In this document: one piece after another, positions 48,998 to 59,900 of the stretch
Numbering within the stretch: position 1 is the stretch's first letter
Layout of the letters: each line of letters begins with the position of its first letter
NCBI RefSeq assembly: GCF_016907695.1
Contig: NZ_JAFBCK010000001.1
Coordinates: 5,320,001-5,384,000 of the forward strand
Source of the DNA: Actinokineospora baliensis
GTDB lineage: Bacteria > Actinomycetota > Actinomycetes > Mycobacteriales > Pseudonocardiaceae
DNA: 64,000 nucleotides
Direction of reading: 5' to 3'
Notes under the pieces: generated by a model
What the model was told of the DNA's origin: nothing
Database searches by the model: none
The model's input: the letters and a program-made list of their open reading frames with translations, nothing else
Position numbers and translations under genes: made by a program

Positions 48998-51900
48998 CAC
49001 GCGCCCACCCCGTCGAGCAGCTCGGTGAGCCGGGCGCGCGGTCGGGCGGCGACGCGGCCGAGCACGGTGTCGATGTCCGCCCGCAACCCCGTGGCCGCCT
49101 CGGCCGTCCACCTGTCGACGTCGTAGTCCAGCGTCAAGGTCATCTCCTCGTCGTTCTCGATCATCTGCACCCCGATCTCGGCAAGGGTCCACCCCAACGG
49201 GAAGCGCACCAGCCGGGCCTCGAGCCCCCCGGTGGCGGCGGGCCAGCGCACCCCGAGGGCGCCGTCCCGGTGCAGGACCGCGACGGAGACCTGGTTCCCG
49301 GGGCCGACCGCACCGAACTCGTCCCAGCCGAGCCTGCCCAGCACGCCGATCGCGGGAGCCGCCTGCCTGCCCCGCGCCGCCCCCACCACCACCCGCGCTC
49401 GTTCCAGCAGTTCGCCGAACGCCGGGTCGCCGGTCCACGACAGCCGGGTCAGCATGGCCGTGGTGAAGTTGCCGACCAGGTCCTCCGCACCGTCCTCGCG
49501 GTTGACCACGTTGGTCGCCGCCACCACGTCCGTGGCACCCGCCCGTGCCGCCAACAGGGCGTCGAACGCCGTGAGAAGGCAGAGGTAGAGCGTGGTGCCG
49601 TTGCTCCGGCAGTACTCGCGCAGCCCGGCCGCGACCGGTGCGGGCACGGCGGACCGCAGTCGGGCGCCCTGGAACCGCCGAGGGGCCACCGAGGGGCCGG
49701 GCCGCCGCAGCGCGAGCGGGGCCCCGCCGCGCAGGGCGGTGGCGCCGTCGGTGAACGCCCGCGCGGCCTCAGGCGTTTCCAGCCATGCCCTGCGGCGTGC
49801 CACGAACCCGGCCAGCAGGTCGGCGGTGTCGGGCAGGTCGAGCGCGCTCCCCCGCGCCCCGGCGTCGTAGCGGGCCAGCCATTCCCGAGCGATGACCTCC
49901 CGGGACCGGCCGTCGCAGACCACCTCGTCCCAGCACGCGGCCATCAGGTGATCGCGCGGTCCGAGCGCGACGACGACCACTCGCCAGCGCGGGCCGCCTG
50001 CGTCGAACCCCGCTCGGAGGTGGTCGCGTACCAGTGCTCGGGCGTACTCAGCTCGGTCCGCTTCCGGTACGTGCTGGGCGTCAACCAGAGTCACGGGTGG
50101 TTGTGGGTCCGCCGCGATCCGGTGCACGGGCGCGCCCGCGACGATGTCGATCCCCGCGCGCAGCAGGGGGTGTCGCAGCGCCAGTCCGCGCCAGGCCTCG
50201 ACCAGGACCTCCCAGCGCAGCTCACCGGTCAGCGACAGGACCAGTTCCAGGTTGCGCGCGCTCGCCGGTGCCGACTGGCAGCGCAGCCAGATCTCCTCCT
50301 GCTCCGGTGACAGCGGCCGCGTGTCCGGCCCAGCGGGCTTGGCGGCGGTTGCGGGGAGCACACCGACCAGCGCGCGGGTCATTCCGGCGATGGTGGGGTT
50401 GTCGTGCAGCAACGCGACCGGGACTCGGGTGCCTAGCCGGTCGCGCAACTCGGTCGCCATGGTGACCAGCAGCAGGGACCGGCCACCGAGCTGGTGGAAG
50501 TCCTCGTCCACGCCGATCTCGCGGTCCAACCCGAAGCCGCGCCGCCACACCTCGGCGACGACCTGCTCCACAGTGGACTCGGAGCGCGATGCTGCTCCGG
50601 CCACCGCCGGTTCGGGGTCGATCCAGCAGCGGATCCGCTCGAAGGGGTAGTGCGGCAGGCTCACCCGGCGGGCGCCGGGCGGGGTGACCGCGGTCCAGTC
50701 GACCGACCCGCCCCCCGACCACCGCTGGGCGAGCTCGGTCAGCACCGGCGGCGCACCCGCCGCTGGCGAGCCCGTCAGCGCGGCCGCGGCCTGGTCGTGG
50801 TCGTGGGCCACAACAGCCAGCCGGTGGGGCAGTTCGCGCCTGCCGGTCTGCAGGGTCCAGGCGATGTCGACGAGGTCCTGGTCCGGGTGCGCGCGCAGGT
50901 GCGTGGCGAGGTCGGCCGCCGCACGGGACAACGCGGCCGGGGTGGCGGCCGACACCGGCAGCACCACGGGACCGCTGCCACCACCCCGTTCGACCCGCGG
51001 CGCCTCCCGCAGCACGACGTGCACGTTGGTTCCCCCGATGCCGAACGCGCACACCCCGGCCGTGCGGGGTCCGTCCGAGGCCCACGGCCGCAGCCGGTCG
51101 TTGACGCGGAACGGGCCGCTCTCGAACTCGCACGCCGGGTTCGGCCGCTCGAAGTGCGGGGTCGGTGGCAGTTCGCGGTGCCGGAGGGCGAGCACCGTCT
51201 TGATCAACCCAGCGATCCCGGCCGCGGCGTCGAGGTGACCGATGGCGGACTTGACCGAGCCCAGCGCGCAGGACTCGGCGCCCGCGAACGCCCGGCTCAG
51301 CGCGCGCACCTCGATCGGGTCGCCCAGCGCCGTCCCGGTGCCGTTGGCCTCCACATAGGACACTTCGGCCGGATCGACCCCGGCGACCGCCTGCGCCTCG
51401 GCGACGACCTCGGTCTGCGCGCCGACACCGGGCGCGGTGAAGCTCGCCTTCTCCCGCCCGTCGTTGTTCATCGCCGACCCGAGCACCAGGGCGAGGACCT
51501 GGTCGCCGTCCCGACGCGCGTCGGCGAGCCGCTTGAGGGCCACCACCCCCGCCCCGCTGCCGGGTACCGTGCCCGCGGCCTTCGCGTCGAACGGTCGGCA
51601 CACCCCGTCGGGGGCGAAGATCCCGCCCGGTTCGTAGCGGTAGCCCGCCCGTTGCGGGACGTGGATGGACGCACCGCCGACCAGGACCAGGTCGGACTGG
51701 TGCAGCAGCAGGGCCTGGCACGCCAGGTGCACGGCGGCCAGAGAGCTGGCGCAGGCCGCCTGCACGGTGATGCTCGGCCCGGTCAGCCCGAGGTGGTAGG
51801 ACACCCTCGTGGCCAGGAAGTCCTTGTCGGTGCCCAGGGTCAGCTGCGACCGCGCGGCGGTGCGGACCGGACCGGGTGCCTGCGCGGCCAGGTTGCGCAG

Positions 51901-52296
51901 CCGGTAGGTGCTGGCGCTGACTCCCCCGATCACCCCGATCCGGCCCGCGAACCGGGCTGGGTCGCAGCCCGCGTCCTCCAACGCGGCCCACGCGCACTCG
52001 AGGAACAGCCGCTGCTGCGGGTCCACCAGCGCCGCCTCGCGGCGGGTCAGGCCGAAGAGCGTGACGTCGAACCCTTCGATGTCGTCGAGCAGCCCACCTG
52101 CACGCACGTGGTCGGGTTCCCGCAGAACGGCCTCGGGCACGCCTTCGGCGACCGCGTCCGCGATGGTGAACGAGCTGATCGAGTCGACGCCCCCGCGCAG
52201 GTTGCGCCAGAAGGCGGTGGTGTCCGGGGCGCCGGGGAGCCTGCAGGCCATGCCGACAACCGCGATGGCGGTGTCGTCGCGCTCGTCAGTGCTCAC
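48994..52296 (-). CDS. PKS/NRPS hybrid KS-ACP-C with mutated KS and C sites
   Basis: 1100 residues from GTG 52296 (ribosome site GGAGG before it). The KS (about 8-430) has active Cys182 in 'VQAACASSLAAV', but the first catalytic His is Asn318 ('VEANGTGTALGDPIE'); the second His in 'KSAIGHLDAAAG' is present. No AT follows, only a linker and 'WSGGGSVDWTAVTPPGARRVSLPHYPFERIRCW', the scar of a lost AT region. The carrier (about 560-640) has 'DEDFHQLGGRSLLLVTM' with Ser intact. The C-domain-like part (about 650-1090) has 'ACWDEVVCDGRS' in place of HHxxxDG, with Asp790-Glu791 where the His pair should be. Neither condensation step should work normally. It probably carries, positions or hands over the chain. 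It follows the C-T gene with an 11-base overlap. Confidence 0.9.
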   Translation of the reverse strand: MSTDERDDTAIAVVGMACRLPGAPDTTAFWRNLRGGVDSISSFTIADAVAEGVPEAVLREPDHVRAGGLLDDIEGFDVTLFGLTRREAALVDPQQRLFLECAWAALEDAGCDPARFAGRIGVIGGVSASTYRLRNLAAQAPGPVRTAARSQLTLGTDKDFLATRVSYHLGLTGPSITVQAACASSLAAVHLACQALLLHQSDLVLVGGASIHVPQRAGYRYEPGGIFAPDGVCRPFDAKAAGTVPGSGAGVVALKRLADARRDGDQVLALVLGSAMNNDGREKASFTAPGVGAQTEVVAEAQAVAGVDPAEVSYVEANGTGTALGDPIEVRALSRAFAGAESCALGSVKSAIGHLDAAAGIAGLIKTVLALRHRELPPTPHFERPNPACEFESGPFRVNDRLRPWASDGPRTAGVCAFGIGGTNVHVVLREAPRVERGGGSGPVVLPVSAATPAALSRAAADLATHLRAHPDQDLVDIAWTLQTGRRELPHRLAVVAHDHDQAAAALTGSPAAGAPPVLTELAQRWSGGGSVDWTAVTPPGARRVSLPHYPFERIRCWIDPEPAVAGAASRSESTVEQVVAEVWRRGFGLDREIGVDEDFHQLGGRSLLLVTMATELRDRLGTRVPVALLHDNPTIAGMTRALVGVLPATAAKPAGPDTRPLSPEQEEIWLRCQSAPASARNLELVLSLTGELRWEVLVEAWRGLALRHPLLRAGIDIVAGAPVHRIAADPQPPVTLVDAQHVPEADRAEYARALVRDHLRAGFDAGGPRWRVVVVALGPRDHLMAACWDEVVCDGRSREVIAREWLARYDAGARGSALDLPDTADLLAGFVARRRAWLETPEAARAFTDGATALRGGAPLALRRPGPSVAPRRFQGARLRSAVPAPVAAGLREYCRSNGTTLYLCLLTAFDALLAARAGATDVVAATNVVNREDGAEDLVGNFTTAMLTRLSWTGDPAFGELLERARVVVGAARGRQAAPAIGVLGRLGWDEFGAVGPGNQVSVAVLHRDGALGVRWPAATGGLEARLVRFPLGWTLAEIGVQMIENDEEMTLTLDYDVDRWTAEAATGLRADIDTVLGRVAARPRARLTELLDGVGAW

Positions 52297-54031
52297 CCGC
52301 GCCTCCCCGTGTCCCGGCCACCCGCGACAGGGCGGCCAGACGCGCCGCGGCCACTTGGCGGGACTTGGTGACCCGCTGGGATGAGCGGTCCCCCTTGTCG
52401 AGGTGTGCGGCGAGCGCGGCGACGGTCGGGTGCGCGAACAGGTCAACGACCTCGACCGCGCGCCCGGTCGCGGCCCGCAGTGCGCTGTGGGCCTGGATGA
52501 GCCGCACCGAGTGCCCACCCAGCTCGAAGAACGTCTCGTCGAGCCCGACCCGGTCGACACCGAGGACGTGCGCCCAGACGCTCGCGATGGACTGCTCCAG
52601 TTCGGTCACCGGTGCCCGGTAGGGCGGGCGTGCCCTCGGCTCCACCCGCGTCGGGGCCGAGGGCCTCGGCGCGGTCGACCCCGGCAGCACCCGGTCGGGC
52701 GCTCGAACCATGGCCGCGAGAAGGTCCACCAACTCCTCGGCCATGCCCGACACGGTGTCCGGGTCGAACAGGTCGGTGCTGTAGTCGATCCGGCACACCC
52801 CGCGCGAGAACGCGAAGGACAGGTCGACCTGGGCACCGCCGGTGTCCAGGGTCGCGACGTCGAAGACGAGCCCGCCACGCAGGGCCACTGGTTCCGGGGG
52901 AGCGTCCTGAACGACGAGCTGCACCTGGAACAAGGGCGTCCTGGTCAGCTCCCTCGGCAGTCGGAGCTCCTCGACGACCCGGGCGAACGGCACCTCCGCG
53001 TGCTCGAACGCCGCCAGTGCGGTCGTGCGGACCCGGCCGAGCAGCTCCCGCGCGGTCGGCCCGCCGGAGAGGTCGACCCGCAGCACGACCGTGTTGGCGA
53101 AGAAGCCGATCAGCCCTTCCACATCGGGCGACCCGCGACCGGCGACCGGGGTGCCGACGGCGATGTCGGTCTCACCGGTGCGACCGCGCAGCAAGGTCGC
53201 CAGAGCGGCCAGGACCACCATGTAGAGCGTGGTGCCGGTCGCGCTCGCCAGGTCCTGGAGTCCGCCGAGCAGCGAGGGGGACAGCGTGTGCCGGTGGGTG
53301 GCGCCTGCCTGGGTCGGTGTCGCGGGGCGCGGGCGGTCCGCGGGCAGTTCCAGGGTGGGCACCCCGCTCAACGCCGCCCGCCAGTGCTCCAGCTGCCCCG
53401 CCATGCCGGGGCCCGCGAGCTGGTCGCGTTGCCACACGGCGAAGTCCGCGTACTGGATCGGTGGTTCGGGCAACGGTGTCGGGGCATCGTCGGCGTACGC
53501 CTCGTAGAGCGCTGCCAGCTCGCGCACCAGCACCCGTTGCGACCAGGCGTCCCCGACGATGTGGTGCGTGGTCACGGTCAGCAGGTGCTCGTCCTGCCCG
53601 GAGCGGGTCAGGTGCGCGCGCACCACCCTGCCCGCGGCCAGGTCGAACGGGGACTCGTCCGGCGTGTCCGCCAACTCCGGTTCCCAGGGCGGGTCGACGA
53701 CCTGCGCCGCCCGCCCGCCCGGTGCCGGGAACCGGGTGCGCAGCACCTCGTGCCTGCGCACGACCTCGGCCAGTGCCCGGCGCAGCGGTTCGGGCTCCAG
53801 CGGACCGGACAACGTGAGCGCGGTGGGCAGCCAGTACGCGCGCGTGCCGGGCAGCAACTGCTCCAGGAACCACAGCCGCTCCTGGGCGAACGACAGCGGG
53901 GCGGGACCGTCGTCGCGGCGGCGCGGGATGGACCTGTGCCGCGCCCGCCCGGTGAGCCATTCGGCGAGCAGATCGCGTTTGGCCTGCGACAGCTGGGCCC
54001 GGCGCCTGTCCAGTTCGGACCGGTCACTCAT
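52286..54031 (-). CDS. NRPS C-T didomain without adenylation domain
   Basis: 581 residues from the ATG at 54031 (ATGA overlap with the PKS gene). About 35 residues of linker or docking, then a condensation domain (about 45-480) with 'LSFAQERLWFLEQL', 'VTTHHIVGDAWSQRVLV' (HHxxxD intact, Ala in place of the final Gly) and 'VGFFANTVVLRVDL'. A carrier domain (about 495-570) follows: 'DETFFELGGHSVRLIQ'. No A domain is present, so the carrier must be loaded in trans, perhaps by the C-A-T enzyme at 29491-32676 or by one of the A domains of the 1646-residue protein. The tail after the carrier is basic. Confidence 0.93.
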   Translation of the reverse strand: MSDRSELDRRRAQLSQAKRDLLAEWLTGRARHRSIPRRRDDGPAPLSFAQERLWFLEQLLPGTRAYWLPTALTLSGPLEPEPLRRALAEVVRRHEVLRTRFPAPGGRAAQVVDPPWEPELADTPDESPFDLAAGRVVRAHLTRSGQDEHLLTVTTHHIVGDAWSQRVLVRELAALYEAYADDAPTPLPEPPIQYADFAVWQRDQLAGPGMAGQLEHWRAALSGVPTLELPADRPRPATPTQAGATHRHTLSPSLLGGLQDLASATGTTLYMVVLAALATLLRGRTGETDIAVGTPVAGRGSPDVEGLIGFFANTVVLRVDLSGGPTARELLGRVRTTALAAFEHAEVPFARVVEELRLPRELTRTPLFQVQLVVQDAPPEPVALRGGLVFDVATLDTGGAQVDLSFAFSRGVCRIDYSTDLFDPDTVSGMAEELVDLLAAMVRAPDRVLPGSTAPRPSAPTRVEPRARPPYRAPVTELEQSIASVWAHVLGVDRVGLDETFFELGGHSVRLIQAHSALRAATGRAVEVVDLFAHPTVAALAAHLDKGDRSSQRVTKSRQVAAARLAALSRVAGTRGGAGEH

Positions 54032-56934
54032 GTCGGCTCCTCCGCGATGGCCTCGATCCGGTCCAGCAGCAGGCCCTCCACCCCTTCGGCCAGTGCGGCG
54101 AGGGTGGTCCGCTCGAAGATCATCGCGAGCGGCACGTCCACGTCGAACACGTCGCCGAGGCGGCCCGCGACCTGGGTCGCGACCAGGGAGCTGCCGCCCA
54201 GCTCGAAGAAGTCGTCCGCGGGGCCCGGCCGGTCCACCCCGATCACGTCCCGCCAGATCGCCGCGACCCTGGCCTGCACCGGGTCCTGCGGGCCAGCCGC
54301 ACCTGTGGCCGTCGGCCCGCCGGTCGCCTGGTGCCTGATCTCCTCCCCGGCCCAGTACCGCCCGCGTTCGAACGGGTAGGTCGGCAACGGCACCTTGCGC
54401 CGCCGTTCCGACGCCGCGAACCCCCGCCAGTCGAGCGGGACACCCACCGCCCACAGCTTCGCCGTGGCCCTCAGCAGCACGGCCCGGTCGGGCGCGGTGT
54501 CCTCGGGACGGCGCATGGAGGACACCACGTGGTGCCCCGCCGCCTCGGTGTGCTGGCGCACCAGCGTGGTCAGCCCCGTGCCCGGCCCGACCTCCAGCAC
54601 CGTCCACAGTCCCTCGGCCAGCACTCGACGCAGGGCGGCGGAGAACAGCACCGGGTCGCGCGCCTGCCTGCCCCAATGGGTCGGGTCGGTCGCCTGCTCC
54701 TGGGTGATCCAGTCGCCGGTGGCCGTGGACAGGTAGGGCCGCGTCGGCGGCCGCAGCCCGATGCCTGCGAGCAGGTCGACCAGCTTGGCGACGGCCGGTT
54801 CCTGTGACGCCGAGTGGAAAGCGTGGGCCGTGCGCAGCGGCCTGCAGGGGACGCCGTCACGGCTCAGCCGGTCTCGCAGCGCCGCGATGGCGTCTGGGCC
54901 ACCCGTCGCCACGCTGTGCGCGGGCCCGTTGACCGAGGCGAGCTCAGCGCCCTCGGGCAGCAGCGGTACCAGGGCCTCGGCCGGGAGCCGGACACTGACC
55001 ATGGTCCCCGGCGGGGTGTCGCCCATCAGTCGTCCCCGCGCGGCGACCAGGCGCAACGCGTCCGGCAGGTCGAACACACCGGCGAGGCAGGCCGCCACGT
55101 ACTCGCCGAGGCTGTGCCCGATCATCGCCGCGGGGTCGACACCCCACGCCTGCCACAGCCGGACCAGCGCGTAGGTGGTCACGAAGATCGCGGGCTGGGC
55201 CAGCCAGGTGGGCTCCAGCGCCCGCACGTCACCTTCGAGCAGCGGCGGACGCAGGTCACGGCCCAGTTCGGGGACAAGCAGGTCGCAGCAGTGGTCAACC
55301 CAGTCGCGGAACACCGGTTCGGTCCGGTAGAGGCCCGCCGCCATTCCCGGGTGCTGCGCGCCCTGCCCTGGGAACAGCATCAGCACGGAACTGTCGCGGC
55401 GGCTGCCGGTCACCACCTCGTCGGCCCGACCGGGGAACCGCACGACCGCCTGCCGGTGGTCGAAGTGCTCGCGCCCCACCTGCAGCGTGTGCGCCACGTC
55501 GGCGATGTCCTGCACCGGGTCGGCGGCCAGGTGCGTCGTGAGCTCGTCGCAAGCACGCCGCAGCGCCGACGGTGTCTTCGCGGTGCTCACCAGCACAACG
55601 CCGGGCCTACCCGCTGATCCCGGCGCACGGGCGGGCGCTTCCCCCAGCACCAGGTGCGCGTTGGTGCCACCGATCCCGAACGCGCTCACCCCGGCGACGC
55701 GGGGGCGGTCACCGGCGGAGGCCCAGACCAGCGGCTCGGTGTTGACGTGGAACGGGCTCGTGGGCAACTCGCACGCCGGGTTCGGGAGCCGGAAGTGCGG
55801 CGTCGGGGGGATCAACCGGTGGCGCAGCGCGAGGGTCGCCTTGATCAGCCCGGCCATGCCCGCCGCGGCGTCGAGGTGGCCGGTGTTGGCCTTCACCGAT
55901 CCCAGCGCGCAGAACCCGCGGTCGGCGGTGTCCGCGCGGAACGCCCTGGTCAGCGCCCGCACCTCGATCGGGTCGCCGAGCGCGGTACCGGTGCCGTGGC
56001 CCTCCACGTACTCGATGTCGCGCGGCTTCACCCCGGCCACCGCCTGCGCCTCCACGATGACCTCGGTCTGGCCGCGCGCACTGGGGGCGGTGAAACCGAC
56101 CTTGCTCGAGCCGTCGTTGTTGACCGCGGAGCCGAGGACCACCGCGCGGATGTCGTCGCCGTCGGCGATGGCGTCCGCGAGCCGCTTGAGCACGACCACC
56201 CCGACCCCGTCACCACCGACGGTGCCGCCCGCGGCGGCGTCGAACGGGCGGCACCGCCCGTCCGCCGAGCCGATGCCGCCTTCCCGGTACCGGTACCCGA
56301 CCTGGGGTAGCTGGATCGCCACACCACCGGCCAGCGCCGTGTCGCACTCGTGCCCCAGCAGGCTCTGGCACGCCATGTGGACCGCCACCAGCGAACTGGA
56401 GCAGGCGGTCTGCACCGACACGCTCGGCCCGCGCAGGTCCAGCTTGTAGGAGACCCGGGTGGCCAGGTAGTCGACCTCGCAGCCGAGGTCGGCCTGGATC
56501 ACCCCGGTGGTCCTGGCCAGGTCCGCGTACCGATCCACAATGGACCTATAGGTGTTCGTGCTCGCCGCGCCGAACACTCCGACGAGCCCGCTGTGCCCGC
56601 TGTGCCCGCTCGGGTCGTGGCCCGCGTCTTCCAGGGCTGTCCAGGCGCATTCCAGGAACAGGCGGTGCTGCGGGTCCATGACCTGGGCCTCGCGCGGCGC
56701 GTAGCCGAAGAACTCCGCCGCGAAGTCCCCGACGTCGTCGAGCACACCGCGCCTGCGGACGTAGTCGCTGTGCGCCAGATCGGACTCCGGCACACCTGCG
56801 TCGAGCAGCTCCGCCTGGCCGAGGTCCCGGACCAGCTCCTCCCCCGCGCACAACGCTTCCCAGAACCGCTGCGCGGACGACGCGGCCCCGATGCGGCACG
56901 CCAAACCGATGATCGCGATGCCCTGATCAGCCAC
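54028..56934 (-). CDS. type I PKS module KS-AT-ACP
   Basis: 968 residues from the GTG at 56934, overlapping the NRPS stop. The KS has a full triad: 'VQTACSSSLVAVHM', 'VEGHGTGTALGDPIE', 'VKANTGHLDAAAGMAG'. The AT (about 510-800) has 'LMLFPGQGAQHPGMA' and 'MIGHSLGEYVAACL', and 'TAHAFHSASQEP'; HAFH indicates malonyl-CoA. The carrier near the end has 'ADDFFELGGSSLVATQ'. No reductive domain, so it adds two carbons and leaves a beta-ketone, unless trans-acting enzymes act. It should accept the aminoacyl chain from the A-T-C-A-T protein. Confidence 0.95.
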   Translation of the reverse strand: MADQGIAIIGLACRIGAASSAQRFWEALCAGEELVRDLGQAELLDAGVPESDLAHSDYVRRRGVLDDVGDFAAEFFGYAPREAQVMDPQHRLFLECAWTALEDAGHDPSGHSGHSGLVGVFGAASTNTYRSIVDRYADLARTTGVIQADLGCEVDYLATRVSYKLDLRGPSVSVQTACSSSLVAVHMACQSLLGHECDTALAGGVAIQLPQVGYRYREGGIGSADGRCRPFDAAAGGTVGGDGVGVVVLKRLADAIADGDDIRAVVLGSAVNNDGSSKVGFTAPSARGQTEVIVEAQAVAGVKPRDIEYVEGHGTGTALGDPIEVRALTRAFRADTADRGFCALGSVKANTGHLDAAAGMAGLIKATLALRHRLIPPTPHFRLPNPACELPTSPFHVNTEPLVWASAGDRPRVAGVSAFGIGGTNAHLVLGEAPARAPGSAGRPGVVLVSTAKTPSALRRACDELTTHLAADPVQDIADVAHTLQVGREHFDHRQAVVRFPGRADEVVTGSRRDSSVLMLFPGQGAQHPGMAAGLYRTEPVFRDWVDHCCDLLVPELGRDLRPPLLEGDVRALEPTWLAQPAIFVTTYALVRLWQAWGVDPAAMIGHSLGEYVAACLAGVFDLPDALRLVAARGRLMGDTPPGTMVSVRLPAEALVPLLPEGAELASVNGPAHSVATGGPDAIAALRDRLSRDGVPCRPLRTAHAFHSASQEPAVAKLVDLLAGIGLRPPTRPYLSTATGDWITQEQATDPTHWGRQARDPVLFSAALRRVLAEGLWTVLEVGPGTGLTTLVRQHTEAAGHHVVSSMRRPEDTAPDRAVLLRATAKLWAVGVPLDWRGFAASERRRKVPLPTYPFERGRYWAGEEIRHQATGGPTATGAAGPQDPVQARVAAIWRDVIGVDRPGPADDFFELGGSSLVATQVAGRLGDVFDVDVPLAMIFERTTLAALAEGVEGLLLDRIEAIAEEPT

Positions 56935-59900
56935 GGCGCTCTCCTCTCCGGCCACGCCCGGAGCTCGCGACCCTGCGGCCCGCTCGTTCGCGGCGCGCCC
57001 CCGTCGTGTCCGGCCCCTCGAGCCCGTCGAGCGCCGCGGCCATGTCGCGGACGGTCGGCCTGGCGAACAGGTCCAAGATGGACAGATCGGTCGGGAACGC
57101 CCTGCGCAACAGCCGGTGCAGGCGCAAGAGCAGGATCGAATGCCCGCCCGCGTCGAAGAAGTTCTCCGCGACGCCGACCTCGTCGCGGCCGAGGACCTCA
57201 CACCACAAACCCGTGACCGCCAGCTCGATCGGGGAACGAGCGGTGTGGCCGCGGTGCTCGGGTGCCGTTGGGGCGCCCGACGGCACGGGCAACCCGGCGC
57301 GGTCGAGCTTGCCGTTGGGGTTGCGCGGCATGGCGTCCAGTGCGGTCAGCGTTGTCGGCACCATGTACTCGGGCAGCAGGGCCCGAACCGACGCGAGAAC
57401 AGCCGCCGTCGTCGCACCCCGTCCAGGGAGCCACACGACGTACCCCGCGAGAACCGCCACCCCGGCGTCATCCCTGGCCACCACGACCGCGTCCGCCACC
57501 GCGGGGTGCGCGCACAGCGCCGCCTCGACCTCGGCGGGCTCGATCCGGAAACCGCGGACCTTGAGTTGGTGGTCGGCGCGACCGAGGTAGCGCAGCTTCC
57601 CGTCCCGCGCGCGGCGCACCAGATCGCCGGTGCGGTAGAGCCTGCCACCGTCGGAGAACGGGTCCGGGACGAACCTCTGCGCGGTCAGGTCCGGTCTGCC
57701 GAGGTACCCGCGGGCCAGGCCACCGCCACCGATGTACAGCTCGCCGACCACCCCGTCGGGCGCGGGGCGCAGCCTGTCGTCGAGGACTCGCAAGATCGTG
57801 TTGTCGAGCGGGTCGCCGATCGATGCACCGTCGTCGTCCACGAGCGTGGCCGTCGACCAGATGGTGGTCTCGGTGGGGCCGTACACGTTCCACAGCTCAG
57901 CCACCCGCGCCCGAAGCCCGGTCGCCAGGTCCGCGGGCAGGGCCTCGCCGCCGCACAGCGCGCGCAGCCCGGGGTGCCCCGGCCAACCGCTGTCGATGAG
58001 CAGTCGCCAAGTGATCGGGGTGGCCTGCAGCACGGTGATCCCGTCTCGGCGCACCCGGTCCGCCAGCGCCGTCGGGTCCAACGTCACCGCGCGCGGGTAC
58101 ACCACCACCGTCGCGCCCGCGACCAGCGGCAGGAACAGCTCCAGCAGTGCGATGTCGAAGGAGACCGGGGTGACCGCGCCCAGGGTGTCCGCGTCGCTGA
58201 ACCCGATCCGCGCGCGCATCGCCAGCAGCAGGTTCGCCAACGCGCCGTGTTCGACGGCGACCCCCTTGGGAAGCCCGGTCGAGCCGGACGTGTAGAGCAC
58301 ATAGGCCAGGTGGTGCGCGGCGGGCGTGACCCACCTGGTCCCAGCCGGCCCGGTGGTGTCCAGGTCGATGACCGAGACACCCGCCGCCGGGACGCGGTCG
58401 CGCAGGTCGTCGGTGGTCACCACAGCCGCCACGCGCGCGTCGGCCGCAAGGTGGGCGATCCGCTCCCTCGGGTGGTCCGGGTCGACGGGCACGAACGCCG
58501 CGCCCGCCGCCAGTACCCCGAGCAACGCGACCACCAGGGCGGCCGACCGGCTCACGCAGACCGCCACCCGGTCTTCCGGTCCGACACCGGCCGAGATCAG
58601 CGCCGCCGCGACACCTCCGGCGCGGGCGACGAGGTCGCCGTAGGAGAGGTTCTCAGGTCCACACCGGACCGCCGTGGCACCTGGTGCGAGCCTGGCCCGC
58701 TCCGCGACCAACTCCACCAGCCCACGCCCGTCGCGCGCGACGTTGGCCCGCAGCGCCGCCGCGGAGATGGCATCGTGCTGCGCCTCGTCGAGCAGGTCGA
58801 TGTCAGCCACCAGGGTCGTCGGGTGGCTGGCGAAGGCCGCAAGCACCCGCTCGAACGCCGCCGCCAACCCCTCCACGGTGCCCCGGTCGAACAGCGCGGT
58901 GCTGTACTCCCAGATCACCGTGATCTCCGCGCGCGGGATAACGGTGACGTTGAGGTCAAACTTCGCCGAACCGTTGTTGAGCGCCTCGGTCGTCCGCACC
59001 AGCAGACCAGGCACTGTCAGGTCCGGCAGCGGCGCGTCGTGGAACCCGCACATCACCTGGAACAGCGGGTTCCGGTTCGGTGAGCGCCGCGGTCGGACTG
59101 CTTCGACCACCTTCTCGAACGGCACGTCCTGGTGCTCCAAGGCCCCCAACACGACCTCGCGCACCCGCTCCAGCACCCGCGCGCAGCTCGGCTGCCCGGA
59201 CAGGTCGACCCGCAGCGCGAGGGTGTTGAGCATCATCCCGATCAGCTGCTCGGTCTCCTTCCACCGCCGGTACGCCACCGACGAACCGACCACCACGTCG
59301 TCCGTGCCGGACCAGCGTCCGAACAGGCTGGACAGCGCGGCGACGAACACCAGGTACAGCGTCGCCGAGCTGTCGCGAGCCCTGGCGCGCAGCGCGCCGC
59401 TCAACTCGGCGGGCAGGGTCACCCGGATCGCGTCGCCCGCAAAGGTGGGGACCGAGGGGCGCGGGCGGTCCGTCGGCAGCTCCAGCGAGGTTGGCGCACC
59501 CGCCAGGGTCGCCCGCCACCAGTCCAGCTGTTCGACCGCGCGCGGGCTCCGCGCGAACCGCCGCTGCCACTCGGCGAAATCGCCGAACTGCAGTGCGGGC
59601 GGGTCCAGCTCGGCATCCCCACCCGCGCGGTAGCACGCCAGCAGCTCGGCGAGGAACACGGTGAACGACCAGCCGTCGTGGATGAAGTGGTGCTCGGCGT
59701 GCAACAGCACGTGCTCGTCCGGACCCAGCCGGTAGAGCGTCCACCGCGCCAGTGGGAGGCTCTCAGGGTCGAACGGCGTCCTGATCGCCGCGGCGACCAG
59801 CCCCTCCAGCTCATCCGCACCGACGTCCACCACGTCCAGCACCACCGGCCACGGCGGGTGCACCACTTGCACGGGACCGTCGTCGCGCTCGGCGAAGGTG

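Noticed and set aside
57116..59083. 655-residue plus-strand frame within the NRPS gene
   Set aside because: Antisense to the A2 and C domains, no recognisable motif.
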